Assembly: GCF_008370255.1 (NCBI RefSeq)
Contig: NZ_SEUI01000006.1
Location: 155,668 to 219,667 of the forward strand
Length of the DNA: 64,000 nucleotides
Direction of reading: 5' to 3'
From: Pseudoalteromonas sp. FUC4
GTDB lineage: Bacteria > Pseudomonadota > Gammaproteobacteria > Enterobacterales > Alteromonadaceae
In this document: positions 25,701 to 34,975 of the stretch, in pieces
Layout of the letters: every line of letters starts with the position of its first letter
Position numbering within the stretch: the first letter of the stretch is position 1
Notes under the pieces: generated by a model
What the model saw: only the letters and a program-made list of their open reading frames with translations
Database searches by the model: none
What the model was told of the DNA's origin: nothing
Position numbers and translations under genes: made by a program

Positions 25701-27806
25701 TTACTTTTTACGATAGACTTTTTGTACATCAGGCATAACGCGAATGCGGCGCATGATGTTAGCAACGTGGATACGGTTTTTAACGGTAACCCCTAAATCT
25801 ATCACGTATAAATTACTTTCTTTTTCATCGGTGGTAATTTCTACAATATTGGCCTGGGTTGTAGTAACAACATTGGTTAATTTAGCCAGAGCCCCCTGAT
25901 GATTAATAATTTCAACTCTCAGAGCTGCAATATATTCTTTCTCTGGGTTGTCGTCCCACTTTACAACTAAGTATTTAGAACGCTCATTTTCCCAGCCACG
26001 GATATTTTTACATTCTTGGCGGTGAACGGTCAGGCCTTTACCTTGGCTTACATGAGCTGTAATAGCATCACCAGGTACAGGTCGGCAACACTTAGAGTAA
26101 TTAACTAGCATGCCTTCAGTACCAATAATGGTCGCTTTAGCTTGGCTGGTAATATCAGTTAAGTCGTCACTGTCATTTTGTAATAGGCGTTTGGCAATTA
26201 ACATACTCATTAGGTTACCAGAGCCAATTTCTACAAGTAATTCAAGAAGCGTTGTTAGTTCGTGCTCCTCAAGTACCCTTGCTATATTTTCATCAGCAAT
26301 GCTATCTAGTTTATTCTCACCCAATGCCGAATCAAGTAAGCGGCGCCCTAAAAGCATAGCTTCTTCATGATGCTGGCTTCTAAGGTAATTACGAACGCCT
26401 AAACGCGCTTTACCAGTAACAATAAAGTTTAGCCATGTTGCATTAGGGTGAGCACCTGAGCTTGTTATTATCTCTATAGTTTGCCCTGTATCTAAGGGCC
26501 TACTTAAAGGATGAGGCTTGCGATTAACGCGCGCGCCTACACAGGTGTTGCCTACATCTGTATGCACGGCATAAGCAAAATCAACTGCGGTAGCACCCAT
26601 TGGTAGCTCAACAATACGCCCATCTGGTGTAAATACGTAAATTTCTTCTGGGAATAGCTCAGTTTTTACATTTTCAATAAATTCAAATGATGAACCCGCA
26701 CTTTGCTGAAGCTCTAATAAGCTCTGCATCCATTGGCGAGCACGTTGCTGTGAAGTATTACCTGCGCCATCACCTGCTTTTTTATACATCCAATGCGCCG
26801 CTACACCTTTGTCGGCCATATGATCCATATCGTGAGTACGAATTTGAATTTCAACAGGTATACCGTGTGGACCAACTAATGAAGTATGAAGCGATTGGTA
26901 ACCGTTTGTTTTTGGTACTGCAATATAATCTTTAAAGCGTGTTTCAATAGGTTTATAAAGACTATGAGCTACGCCTAATACACGATAACAGGTATCCATA
27001 GAGTCAACTGCAATTCTAAACGCGTAAATATCCATAACTTCGTTAAATAGCAGTTCTTTATTAAGCATTTTTTTATAAATACTATATAAATGTTTTTCAC
27101 GGCCTGACACAGTTGCTTTAATGCCTGATTCTTCAAGACGTGCTTCTATTTCATGTTGGATATTAGTAATAACTTCTTTGCGATTACCGCGTGCTTTAGC
27201 AACTTCCGATTTAAGTGCGCGATGACGCATAGGGTATAACGCTTGAAAACCTAAGTCTTCAAGCTCATTTTTAATATCGTGAATACCTAAACGGTTTGCA
27301 ATTGGTGCGTAAATTTCTAGTGTTTCACGTGCAATTCTGCGGCGCTTATCTGGGCGTAAAGCGCCCAAAGTACGCATGTTGTGTGTTCTATCAGCAAGCT
27401 TGATTAAAATGACTCGAATATCCTGAGTCATTGCCATAATCATTTTGCGGTAGTTCTCAGCTTGGAATTCTTTTTTATCTTTAAAGCTAAGCTTATCGAG
27501 CTTACTCACACCTTCAACTAGTTCTGCAACAGTTTCGCCAAATATCTCGGCTAAATCTTGCTGACTAAAATCAGTATCTTCAATTACATCATGCATTAGC
27601 GCGGCCATGAGCGTTTCATGGTCAAGATGCATGCCTGCAAGAATTTGGGTTACTTCTACTGGGTGCGTTATGTAAGGTTCGCCACTCGAGCGAGTTTGTC
27701 CTTCATGGGCCTCTCGGGCTACCACGTAAGATTTTTGAACCAGCTCTACATCAGCAGCGGGCAAGTATTCTGAGATTTTCTTTTTAAGACCTTCAAAAAG
27801 ATACAT
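25701..27806 (-). CDS. spoT: Bifunctional (p)ppGpp synthase/hydrolase SpoT
   Basis: Controls the stringent alarmone: it hydrolyses (p)ppGpp and weakly makes it. The 701 residues match SpoT. In order: HD hydrolase domain with the metal site HPVEVTQILAG and ALMHDVIEDT (about 47-80), the RelA/SpoT synthetase domain (about 235-350, with SGREKHLYSIYKKM and DIYAFRIAVD and the nucleotide-binding TNGYQSLH), TGS domain (about 385-450, IYVFTPDGRIVELP), zinc-finger-like CCRPVPGD region and C-terminal ACT domain (about 625-701). The HD motif is intact, which argues for SpoT rather than RelA. It is separated from rpoZ by a MITE-like element of 263 bp. Confidence 0.97.
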   Translation of the reverse strand: MYLFEGLKKKISEYLPAADVELVQKSYVVAREAHEGQTRSSGEPYITHPVEVTQILAGMHLDHETLMAALMHDVIEDTDFSQQDLAEIFGETVAELVEGVSKLDKLSFKDKKEFQAENYRKMIMAMTQDIRVILIKLADRTHNMRTLGALRPDKRRRIARETLEIYAPIANRLGIHDIKNELEDLGFQALYPMRHRALKSEVAKARGNRKEVITNIQHEIEARLEESGIKATVSGREKHLYSIYKKMLNKELLFNEVMDIYAFRIAVDSMDTCYRVLGVAHSLYKPIETRFKDYIAVPKTNGYQSLHTSLVGPHGIPVEIQIRTHDMDHMADKGVAAHWMYKKAGDGAGNTSQQRARQWMQSLLELQQSAGSSFEFIENVKTELFPEEIYVFTPDGRIVELPMGATAVDFAYAVHTDVGNTCVGARVNRKPHPLSRPLDTGQTIEIITSSGAHPNATWLNFIVTGKARLGVRNYLRSQHHEEAMLLGRRLLDSALGENKLDSIADENIARVLEEHELTTLLELLVEIGSGNLMSMLIAKRLLQNDSDDLTDITSQAKATIIGTEGMLVNYSKCCRPVPGDAITAHVSQGKGLTVHRQECKNIRGWENERSKYLVVKWDDNPEKEYIAALRVEIINHQGALAKLTNVVTTTQANIVEITTDEKESNLYVIDLGVTVKNRIHVANIMRRIRVMPDVQKVYRKK

Positions 27807-28193
27807 TCACACTCCAATGTTCTAGGGCCTGTTGACCTTTCAGGATTAAAATTTGTTCAATCTAGGGGCGATTTAATCGCGGCGCGAGATTTTTAGCCTA
27901 GCGGGCTAAGCAAAAATCGAGCAACAAAGAGTAAAGTGCCCCTAGGCAGAACCCTTTAGGCAGCGCATGTTTTGCATTTATGCTGCGTTATCGCCTATTT
28001 ATGGGGAATAACCACACTACATAGGCTCTGCCTTGCCTAAATACCAAACATACTACTGCAAATTTAACCTCGAAAGATAAACAGCCCTAGTGAAGCAAAT
28101 TAGGTAAGCTACGAATATACGATGAAAAGAGAGGATTGCCAACGGCTATAGTAGAAATACTGCGCCGTTGGCTAAATCAGACCGGGAGGTCGA
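27807..28193. other. Intergenic region rpoZ-spoT, 387 bp
   Basis: Nearly all of it is the MITE-like element at 27822-28090. The remainder toward rpoZ contains no open reading frame of note. In E. coli these two genes are almost adjacent. Confidence 0.7.
27822..28090. mobile_element. MITE-like palindromic element between rpoZ and spoT
   Basis: The ends are imperfect inverted repeats of about 30 bp. The left end reads GGGCCTGTTGACCTTTC from 27825, the right end inverted reads GGGCTGTTTATCTTTC from 28087, and both continue with TTAAA..TTTG. Each end is bounded by a TA (CTAGGGC ... GCCCTAG), as expected for TA target duplication by IS630/mariner-type transposases. Inside are further inverted repeats, CTAGGGGC / GCCCCTAG (27872-27943) and GCGAGATTTTTAGC against GCAAAAATCGAGC (about 27884-27922), so the RNA would fold strongly. 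No transposase reading frame is present; it is non-autonomous. Confidence 0.7.
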
Positions 28194-28469
28194 TTATTGG
28201 TTGCCACCAACAATAGCAGCAACAGCAGCTAATTCAGCTGCTTCTTGGTGTTGTTGTTCTTCACGGTCAATTAAGTCCATTGAAGAGCTATCAACTAAAC
28301 CTAGTTCAATTTCACGTAAAGCAACTACCGTTGGCTTATCGTTTTCAGGGTCTACTAGTGGAGTTTTACCACCAACAGCAATTTGGCGGGCACGACGAGC
28401 CGCAACTAAAATTAAGTCAAAACGATTACCAACTGCATCTACTGCATCTTCAACTGTTACGCGGGCCAT
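28194..28469 (-). CDS. rpoZ: RNA polymerase omega subunit
   Basis: The omega subunit helps assemble core RNA polymerase by chaperoning beta-prime and takes part in ppGpp binding. The 91-residue protein begins [19 protein letters not shown] and includes [11 protein letters not shown] and VALREIELG, the conserved omega core. The frame is open upstream to 28547, but homology starts at the ATG at 28469 and gives exactly the E. coli length of 91. Downstream of gmk and upstream of spoT, the standard order. Confidence 0.96.
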   Translation of the reverse strand: MARVTVEDAVDAVGNRFDLILVAARRARQIAVGGKTPLVDPENDKPTVVALREIELGLVDSSSMDLIDREEQQHQEAAELAAVAAIVGGNQ

Positions 28470-28593
28470 CACAGCACTCCAAAAATAATTTAAATCAAAG
28501 ACGTAGTTTACTGCAAGCAGCCACTTTCGCCAATAGCCAGTGTTCAATTTTTATCAGTTTTACTTGTCTAAGCCTAATTTTAATGGACTTAAA

Positions 28594-29214
28594 TTATTTA
28601 AGCAGGCTATTTAGTAAAACTTGATGGCGTTCTTCTTGCGCTTTTAGGGTTAAGCGCTGCGCCATTACAATCATTTCTATGTCGCCAAGCGCAGTCTCAA
28701 AGTCATCATTAACAATTACATAGTCGTATTCGTTATAATGTGATGTTTCAGATTGTGCTTTTGCCATACGAGAGGCAATAACCTCAGCCGAATCTTGACC
28801 ACGATTATTTAAGCGTTGTTCAAGCTCTTCTTTTGAAGGAGGTAGTATAAAAATAGTTTTTACGCTTGGCATTATTTTGCGCACTTGTTGAGCGCCTTGC
28901 CAATCAATATCTAAAAACACGTCAATACCCGCATCAAGTTGCGACTCAATAGCCTGCTTTGATGTGCCGTAGTAATTGTCAAACACTTGGGCCCATTCAA
29001 AAAAGTCATCTTTGGCAATAAGCGCTTTAAATTCGTCTGTAGATGCAAAGTGATAATGCACACCATTTTCTTCACCTGGGCGAGGGGCGCGAGTTGTATG
29101 TGATACAGATACTTTCATATCTGCGTGTTTTTTTAATAACGCATTGATTAAGCTTGATTTACCAGCACCTGAAGGGGCTGACAAAATAAATAAGTTACCG
29201 CGAGTTTGTGCCAT
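28594..29214 (-). CDS. gmk: Guanylate kinase
   Basis: Phosphorylates GMP to GDP with ATP. The 206 residues carry the P-loop [12 protein letters not shown] (about 12-23), the GMP-binding [18 protein letters not shown] segment (about 40-57), and the [11 protein letters not shown] motif (about 102-112). It starts the gmk-rpoZ-spoT series. A hairpin, AGGCTTGG / CCAAGCCT, lies at about 29239-29264, just upstream of its start. Confidence 0.96.
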   Translation of the reverse strand: MAQTRGNLFILSAPSGAGKSSLINALLKKHADMKVSVSHTTRAPRPGEENGVHYHFASTDEFKALIAKDDFFEWAQVFDNYYGTSKQAIESQLDAGIDVFLDIDWQGAQQVRKIMPSVKTIFILPPSKEELEQRLNNRGQDSAEVIASRMAKAQSETSHYNEYDYVIVNDDFETALGDIEMIVMAQRLTLKAQEERHQVLLNSLLK

Positions 29215-29463
29215 GCTTTTCTCTACCTAAAAATAAACAGGCTTGGGTTACAAGTAAACCAAGCCTTTAATTAACTGCATTGTACTTTAATTAGCTCACC
29301 TTGCTCAAGTTAGACGTGCTCATGTTGGTCATGTCCAAATTGGCTTGGGCGTATTTTGCTAAGTTAGATTTTAAATAAAATCGCAGTTTTAAATTGCCAA
29401 CAGAACTAGCCGCTAGATATAAGTATTTGATAAGGTGAAGTATCACCTATTAAAGGAGCCTTT

Positions 29464-30939
29464 ATGCTTAATAAAACCTTATTTACCGTACAACAAGTAA
29501 GAGATAATGAAGCTTTAGCGGCTAAAAATAGTCATTGCGATTTATTTACCCTAATGCAGCGAGCAGGAGAGGCTGTATATAAGCAATGGCAGTTATTTGA
29601 TGCACAGCATACATTAGTCATTGTTGGTCATGGTAACAATGCTGGAGACGGTTACGTTGTAGCTAGGCTTATTATGCAATCAGGTAAAAAGGTAACGGTA
29701 TGCGCAGCTGAACCTGATAAAGCATTAAACGGTGATGCTGCAAAAGCGCAGCAGCTATGGATAGAAGCGGGTGGGGTGGTTTCTCATTTTACAAAAGATG
29801 CTCTTAATGAGTGCGATATCGTTATTGATGCGCTCCTTGGTACTGGGCTTAATAGCGCCGTGCGCGATAATTTTGCGAATATAATTAACGCGGTAAATAA
29901 CAGTGATAAGCCCGTAATAAGCATTGATATTCCATCAGGTATTGAAGCAAATACAGGCCAGCCTTTAGGATGCGCAGTACAAGCGACTTCAACCGTTACT
30001 TTTGTGGGTATAAAGCAAGGACTCACAACGACTGCAGGTAAACAATATACTGGTAAGTTAGTATTTGATGATTTAGCAATTGGTGATGCGTTTACCTGTA
30101 TAGCTCAATCATCAGGGACCTTGATAAATATTAATAGCTTTAAAGGAATAGCCACGCGGGCAATCAATAGTCATAAAGGCAGCCATGGCAAGCTTTTATG
30201 TGTTGGTGGCAATCAAGGTACTGCAGGTGCAATTAGGTTAAGTAGCGAAGCCGCTCTTAGAGCGGGTGCTGGTATGGTAAGGGTGTATACACACGAAAGC
30301 TCAATAACGCCTATTAGTATTGGCAGACCAGAACTTATGGTAAGCAGTAATAACTTACATCAAGCGTTAGAGTGGGCAAGCTGCGTTGTTATTGGCCCAG
30401 GGCTTGGGCAAGACGAGTGGGCACAACAAACATTCGATGAAGTAATGCAATATTGCCAAAACAATAAAATGCCATTGGTTATAGATGCAGATGCGCTTAA
30501 CTTACTCGCTAAGCAAGCTTCATCATATATGTTAGATAAATGTGTACTTACGCCACACCCAGGCGAAGCTTCGCGACTGCTAAGTGTTAGCACCAGCGAC
30601 ATAGAATCAGACCGCTTTAATTATGCCCGCCTTTGCGCCAAGCGCTATAACGCGACTTGTGTATTAAAAGGCGCTGGAACATTAATAGATAATGCCCAGC
30701 ACACGTGGGTATGTGAAGATGGCAACCCGGCACTGGCCGTCGGCGGCAGTGGTGATGTACTTACTGGTATTATTGGTGCATTACTCGCTCAAGGTTTAAG
30801 TATTGATGAAGCAGCACGCTATGGTGTAACACTGCACGCTAAAGCAGGTGATATCGCCAGTGAGCGAGATGGGCAAAGGGGCATGCTACCCAGTGATTTA
30901 TTCGCAATCGTAAGAGAGTTAGTTAATAAAGTGACGTGA
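29464..30939 (+). CDS. nnr: Bifunctional NAD(P)H-hydrate epimerase / ADP-dependent dehydratase
   Basis: Repairs damaged NADHX and NADPHX: the N-terminal YjeF_N half (about 1-215) epimerises the R form, the C-terminal carbohydrate-kinase half (about 225-488) dehydrates the S form. Visible: GHGNNAGDGYVVARLI (about 55-70), DALLGTGL, DIPSGIEANTG in the first; KGSHGKLLCVGG, GPGLGQDEW, LTPHPGEASRLL and NPALAVGGSGDVLTGIIGALLAQG (the GGSGD active site) in the second. The ribosome site AAAGGAGCC is strong. In E. coli (nnr, formerly yjeF) it precedes tsaE; here it is followed by a convergent VOC gene instead. Confidence 0.95.
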   Translation: MLNKTLFTVQQVRDNEALAAKNSHCDLFTLMQRAGEAVYKQWQLFDAQHTLVIVGHGNNAGDGYVVARLIMQSGKKVTVCAAEPDKALNGDAAKAQQLWIEAGGVVSHFTKDALNECDIVIDALLGTGLNSAVRDNFANIINAVNNSDKPVISIDIPSGIEANTGQPLGCAVQATSTVTFVGIKQGLTTTAGKQYTGKLVFDDLAIGDAFTCIAQSSGTLININSFKGIATRAINSHKGSHGKLLCVGGNQGTAGAIRLSSEAALRAGAGMVRVYTHESSITPISIGRPELMVSSNNLHQALEWASCVVIGPGLGQDEWAQQTFDEVMQYCQNNKMPLVIDADALNLLAKQASSYMLDKCVLTPHPGEASRLLSVSTSDIESDRFNYARLCAKRYNATCVLKGAGTLIDNAQHTWVCEDGNPALAVGGSGDVLTGIIGALLAQGLSIDEAARYGVTLHAKAGDIASERDGQRGMLPSDLFAIVRELVNKVT

Positions 30940-30961
30940 GTTTAAGCGCTGCTTTTCATTA

Positions 30962-31393
30962 CTAATTATTAAGCTGTAATAAATCCCATTTTGTACCATA
31001 TAGGTCTTCAAAAACCACTACGGTGCCATAGGGTTCTACTCTAGGCTCTTCGTTAAATGTAACGCTTTTAGAAAGCATTAAATTATAATCTCGCCAAAAG
31101 TCATTGGTATGCAAAAATAAAAACACGCGACCACCCGTTTGATTACCAATAGCGCTCATCTGTTCGGGCGTTGTGGCTTTAGCAAGCAGTAAACTAGTCC
31201 TGCTCGAATTAGTCCCATTTGAACAAGCCCCGTTTGAATTTGGAGGTGAAATTAACACCCAGCGTTTACCATCCCCTAAATCAGTATCCTCGACTAATTC
31301 AAAATTTAGCTTTTGAGTATAAAACTCAATGGCATCGTCGTAGTCCTTAACAACTAATGCAATGCTGCCGATATGCTGTTGAACGTTAGCCAT
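30962..31393 (-). CDS. VOC-family protein (glyoxalase/bleomycin-resistance fold)
   Basis: A 143-residue protein with the beta-alpha-beta-beta-beta vicinal-oxygen-chelate fold. HIGSIALVVKDYDDAIEFYTQKLNFE at the N-terminus (key residues H7, D16-D20, F23-Y24) and the C-terminal YGTVVVFEDLYGTKWDLLQ are typical. Candidate metal ligands are the N-terminal His and the Glu in VVFEDLYG. Function cannot be inferred beyond a small metal-dependent enzyme or binding protein; it is not part of an operon. Confidence 0.8.
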   Translation of the reverse strand: MANVQQHIGSIALVVKDYDDAIEFYTQKLNFELVEDTDLGDGKRWVLISPPNSNGACSNGTNSSRTSLLLAKATTPEQMSAIGNQTGGRVFLFLHTNDFWRDYNLMLSKSVTFNEEPRVEPYGTVVVFEDLYGTKWDLLQLNN

Positions 31394-31485
31394 GTTTGGT
31401 TTACTTCGTACTATTAAATAAATGTACTTTTTATTATATTAGTTAGCGACTTAGCAGGGTATATGCCCGCAGTATATGATATTAA

Positions 31486-31767
31486 TTAACTTGCGAGTTC
31501 GTCTTCATCATCGGGTGGATCACCTGAGTCTTCTTTGCGTTTTCTTTGTTCTTGTTTTGCTTTTTGTACATTTTCGTAGGTAGGTGGCGGAATGGGCATC
31601 AGTGAAATAAGCGGAAAGAATGCTAAAAATAAATAAGCCCCCTTAGACATACTTTTACCCCACGTGACCATTTTGAGCATAGCCCAAACTACGAATGAAA
31701 ATAACCCAGTCACAAGGGCAACAAAAACAAAGAAGATGAATATTGTGTTATTACTTAATAAATCCAT
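31486..31767 (-). CDS. Small hypothetical membrane protein with acidic tail
   Basis: I do not recognise a family. The 93-residue protein has two hydrophobic segments (about 8-31, IFIFFVFVALVTGLFSFVVWAML, and about 43-58, GAYLFLAFFPLISLMP) and a charged tail (about 68-93) rich in Lys/Arg then Asp/Glu, ending DPPDDEDELAS. It could be an inner-membrane protein with a cytoplasmic tail. It lies alone between the VOC gene and the groEL terminator. Orientation and length are plausible for a real gene, and no competing frame exists. Confidence 0.6.
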   Translation of the reverse strand: MDLLSNNTIFIFFVFVALVTGLFSFVVWAMLKMVTWGKSMSKGAYLFLAFFPLISLMPIPPPTYENVQKAKQEQRKRKEDSGDPPDDEDELAS

Positions 31768-31840
31768 TTAATATAAATCTTAGTTATACGTAACTTAGAT
31801 GTGGGTATAAATTGAGCAATAGCAATAGAATTAGTATTAA

Positions 31841-31871
31841 AAAGCAAAAAACCAGCCGAAGCTGGTTTTTT
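31841..31871 (-). terminator. Terminator of groEL
   Basis: ACCAGC CGAA GCTGGT (31851-31866) is flanked by A and T runs on both sides. Read on the minus strand it ends groEL, and it can also stop plus-strand transcription. Confidence 0.9.
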
Positions 31872-31903
31872 ATATAAGCGAGGTGCTTAAACGGTGATGT
31901 TTA

Positions 31904-33556
<1,653 letters not shown>

Positions 33557-33601
33557 TTAAATTCCTCTAAATTCTTGAATGTTTATAAACGAAAAGTAGG
33601 T

Positions 33602-33889
33602 TTAGCCTACAATGCCTAAAATATTATCTTCACGCATGATCAGGTACTCTTGACCTTCGATCTTTTCAACTTTTTCAACATATGAGCCAAATAACACAGT
33701 GTCACCGGCTTTAACTTCTAACGCTCTCACGTCACCGTTATCTAAAACGCGACCATTACCTACGGCTACAACTTCTCCGCGAGTTGATTTTTCAGCTGCA
33801 GAGCCAGTTAATACAATACCGCCAGCAGATTTTGTTTCTTCTTCTAGACGTTTAACGATTACGCGATCTTGTAAAGGACGAATGTTCAT
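33602..33889 (-). CDS. groES: Co-chaperonin GroES (10 kDa)
   Basis: The heptameric lid of GroEL. The protein of 95 residues begins [27 protein letters not shown], which holds the mobile-loop region (residues about 16-33, [12 protein letters not shown]), and ends [13 protein letters not shown]. The frame is open upstream to 33949, but the ATG at 33889 gives the expected length. It sits downstream of a sigma32-type promoter and upstream of groEL. Confidence 0.97.
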   Translation of the reverse strand: MNIRPLQDRVIVKRLEEETKSAGGIVLTGSAAEKSTRGEVVAVGNGRVLDNGDVRALEVKAGDTVLFGSYVEKVEKIEGQEYLIMREDNILGIVG

Positions 33890-33953
33890 GTTTTTTAGTT
33901 CTCCTAACAGTTTCTGAACAGTACAGAAAAAAGCTTTTCTAATTTGCATTCAT

Positions 33954-33981
33954 TAATGGGGGTAGAGTGAAAAATTCCAAG
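33954..33981 (-). promoter_or_regulatory. Sigma32 heat-shock promoter of groES-groEL
   Basis: On the minus strand CTTGGAA (33975-33981) is followed after 13 bp by CCCCATTA (33954-33961), close to the RpoH consensus CTTGAAA-N13-15-CCCCATNT. Transcription would begin about 58 bases upstream of the groES start. It lies immediately downstream of fxsA on the same strand. Confidence 0.85.
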
Positions 33982-33999
33982 AGAAAAAATGATAAATTT

Positions 34000-34476
34000 T
34001 TAATCTTTTCTCTCATACTCGCCATCAATAGTCGTTGGTCGTTCCATTTGCCCTTGCTCTCGTTCAGCATGTTGCTGGCCAGCGAACGGCGATGGCCCTT
34101 GTTGCCTACCTGCGCTCATTCTAACAGTTGCTTGACTAGCAAGGCCTGCGGCCAGTTTGTTACGAATTGCAGGCGTTAATAATAGTAACCCAAACACGTC
34201 GGTCATAATGCCAGGAGTAAGTAATAATACCCCTGCAATTACAACGCATATTCCGGTAAATAATTCTTTGGCTGGCATTTGCCCTTGCGCCATTTGCGCT
34301 TGTACGTTTTGCAGCGCACCCATACCTTGTGTTTTAACCATTTTGGCACCCAAAATCGCGGTAATAACAACAAGTGCAATTGTTGCAAATCCGCCAATCA
34401 CATCGCTTACTTGAATCAGTAAGGCGATTTCGATAATAGGGATGATGATAAACAACACAAATAAAAATCTAAACAT
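34000..34476 (-). CDS. fxsA: FxsA-family membrane protein
   Basis: A 158-residue cytoplasmic-membrane protein of the FxsA family, named for suppression of F-exclusion of phage T7 when overproduced. Hydrophobic segments are at about 1-20 (FRFLFVLFIIIPIIEIALLI) and 25-45, and near 78-105 (GICVVIAGVLLLTPGIMTDVFGLLLLTP), and the family signature P-G-(I/F)-(M/L)-T-D is visible in TPGIMTDVFGL. The tail is Gln/Arg-rich. It lies next to groES, as in E. coli. Confidence 0.88.
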   Translation of the reverse strand: MFRFLFVLFIIIPIIEIALLIQVSDVIGGFATIALVVITAILGAKMVKTQGMGALQNVQAQMAQGQMPAKELFTGICVVIAGVLLLTPGIMTDVFGLLLLTPAIRNKLAAGLASQATVRMSAGRQQGPSPFAGQQHAEREQGQMERPTTIDGEYERKD

Positions 34477-34654
34477 AGCGCTCTCTAAATAATGACACTC
34501 AAAAGAGTTGATGAAATATAAATGAGGGTGACTAGGTCTCTTTTCAAGGTTAGGGCATAGGTATAGTCATTTTACTGATATTTAAGCGTCTACACATTGT
34601 ATCGGCTATCAGATACTATGAAGCTAGACACTGTCCAATAAGAATAGGTTCATA

Positions 34655-34975
34655 ATGACTACGCATTTTAAAATGATTTTTACGACTTGCAAAGACGAAG
34701 CAGAAGCACGCAGCCTAGCAAGGGCGTTGGTAGAAAAAAAGCTAGCAGCTTGTGTAAATATTTTACCTAACATGGGCTCTATTTATATGTGGGAGGGTGA
34801 AGTAGCAGAAGCAACTGAAGCCAAGCTACTTATAAAAACAAAAGCAGATAAAATGAACGATGTGTTTTTAACAATAAAAGAGCTACATAGCTACGAAGTG
34901 CCGGAGATTCAGGTTGTAGAAGTTTCAACAGGTAATTTGGCGTATTTTAATTGGATGGACGAGGTACTGAATTAA
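34655..34975 (+). CDS. cutA: Divalent-cation tolerance protein CutA
   Basis: A 106-residue trimeric ferredoxin-like protein implicated in copper tolerance. Conserved parts: VEKKLAACVNILPNM (the Cys of AACVN), YMWEGEVAEATEAKLLIKTK, and HSYEVPEIQVVEVSTGN with the YEVPEI signature. Its stop codon overlaps the start of dsbD (TAATG), so the two are translationally coupled; E. coli has the same order. Confidence 0.95.
   Translation: MTTHFKMIFTTCKDEAEARSLARALVEKKLAACVNILPNMGSIYMWEGEVAEATEAKLLIKTKADKMNDVFLTIKELHSYEVPEIQVVEVSTGNLAYFNWMDEVLN

Noticed and set aside
28168..28488. Plus-strand open frame opposite rpoZ
   Set aside because: It lies antisense to rpoZ, has low-complexity Ser/Thr/Ala composition and no ribosome site.
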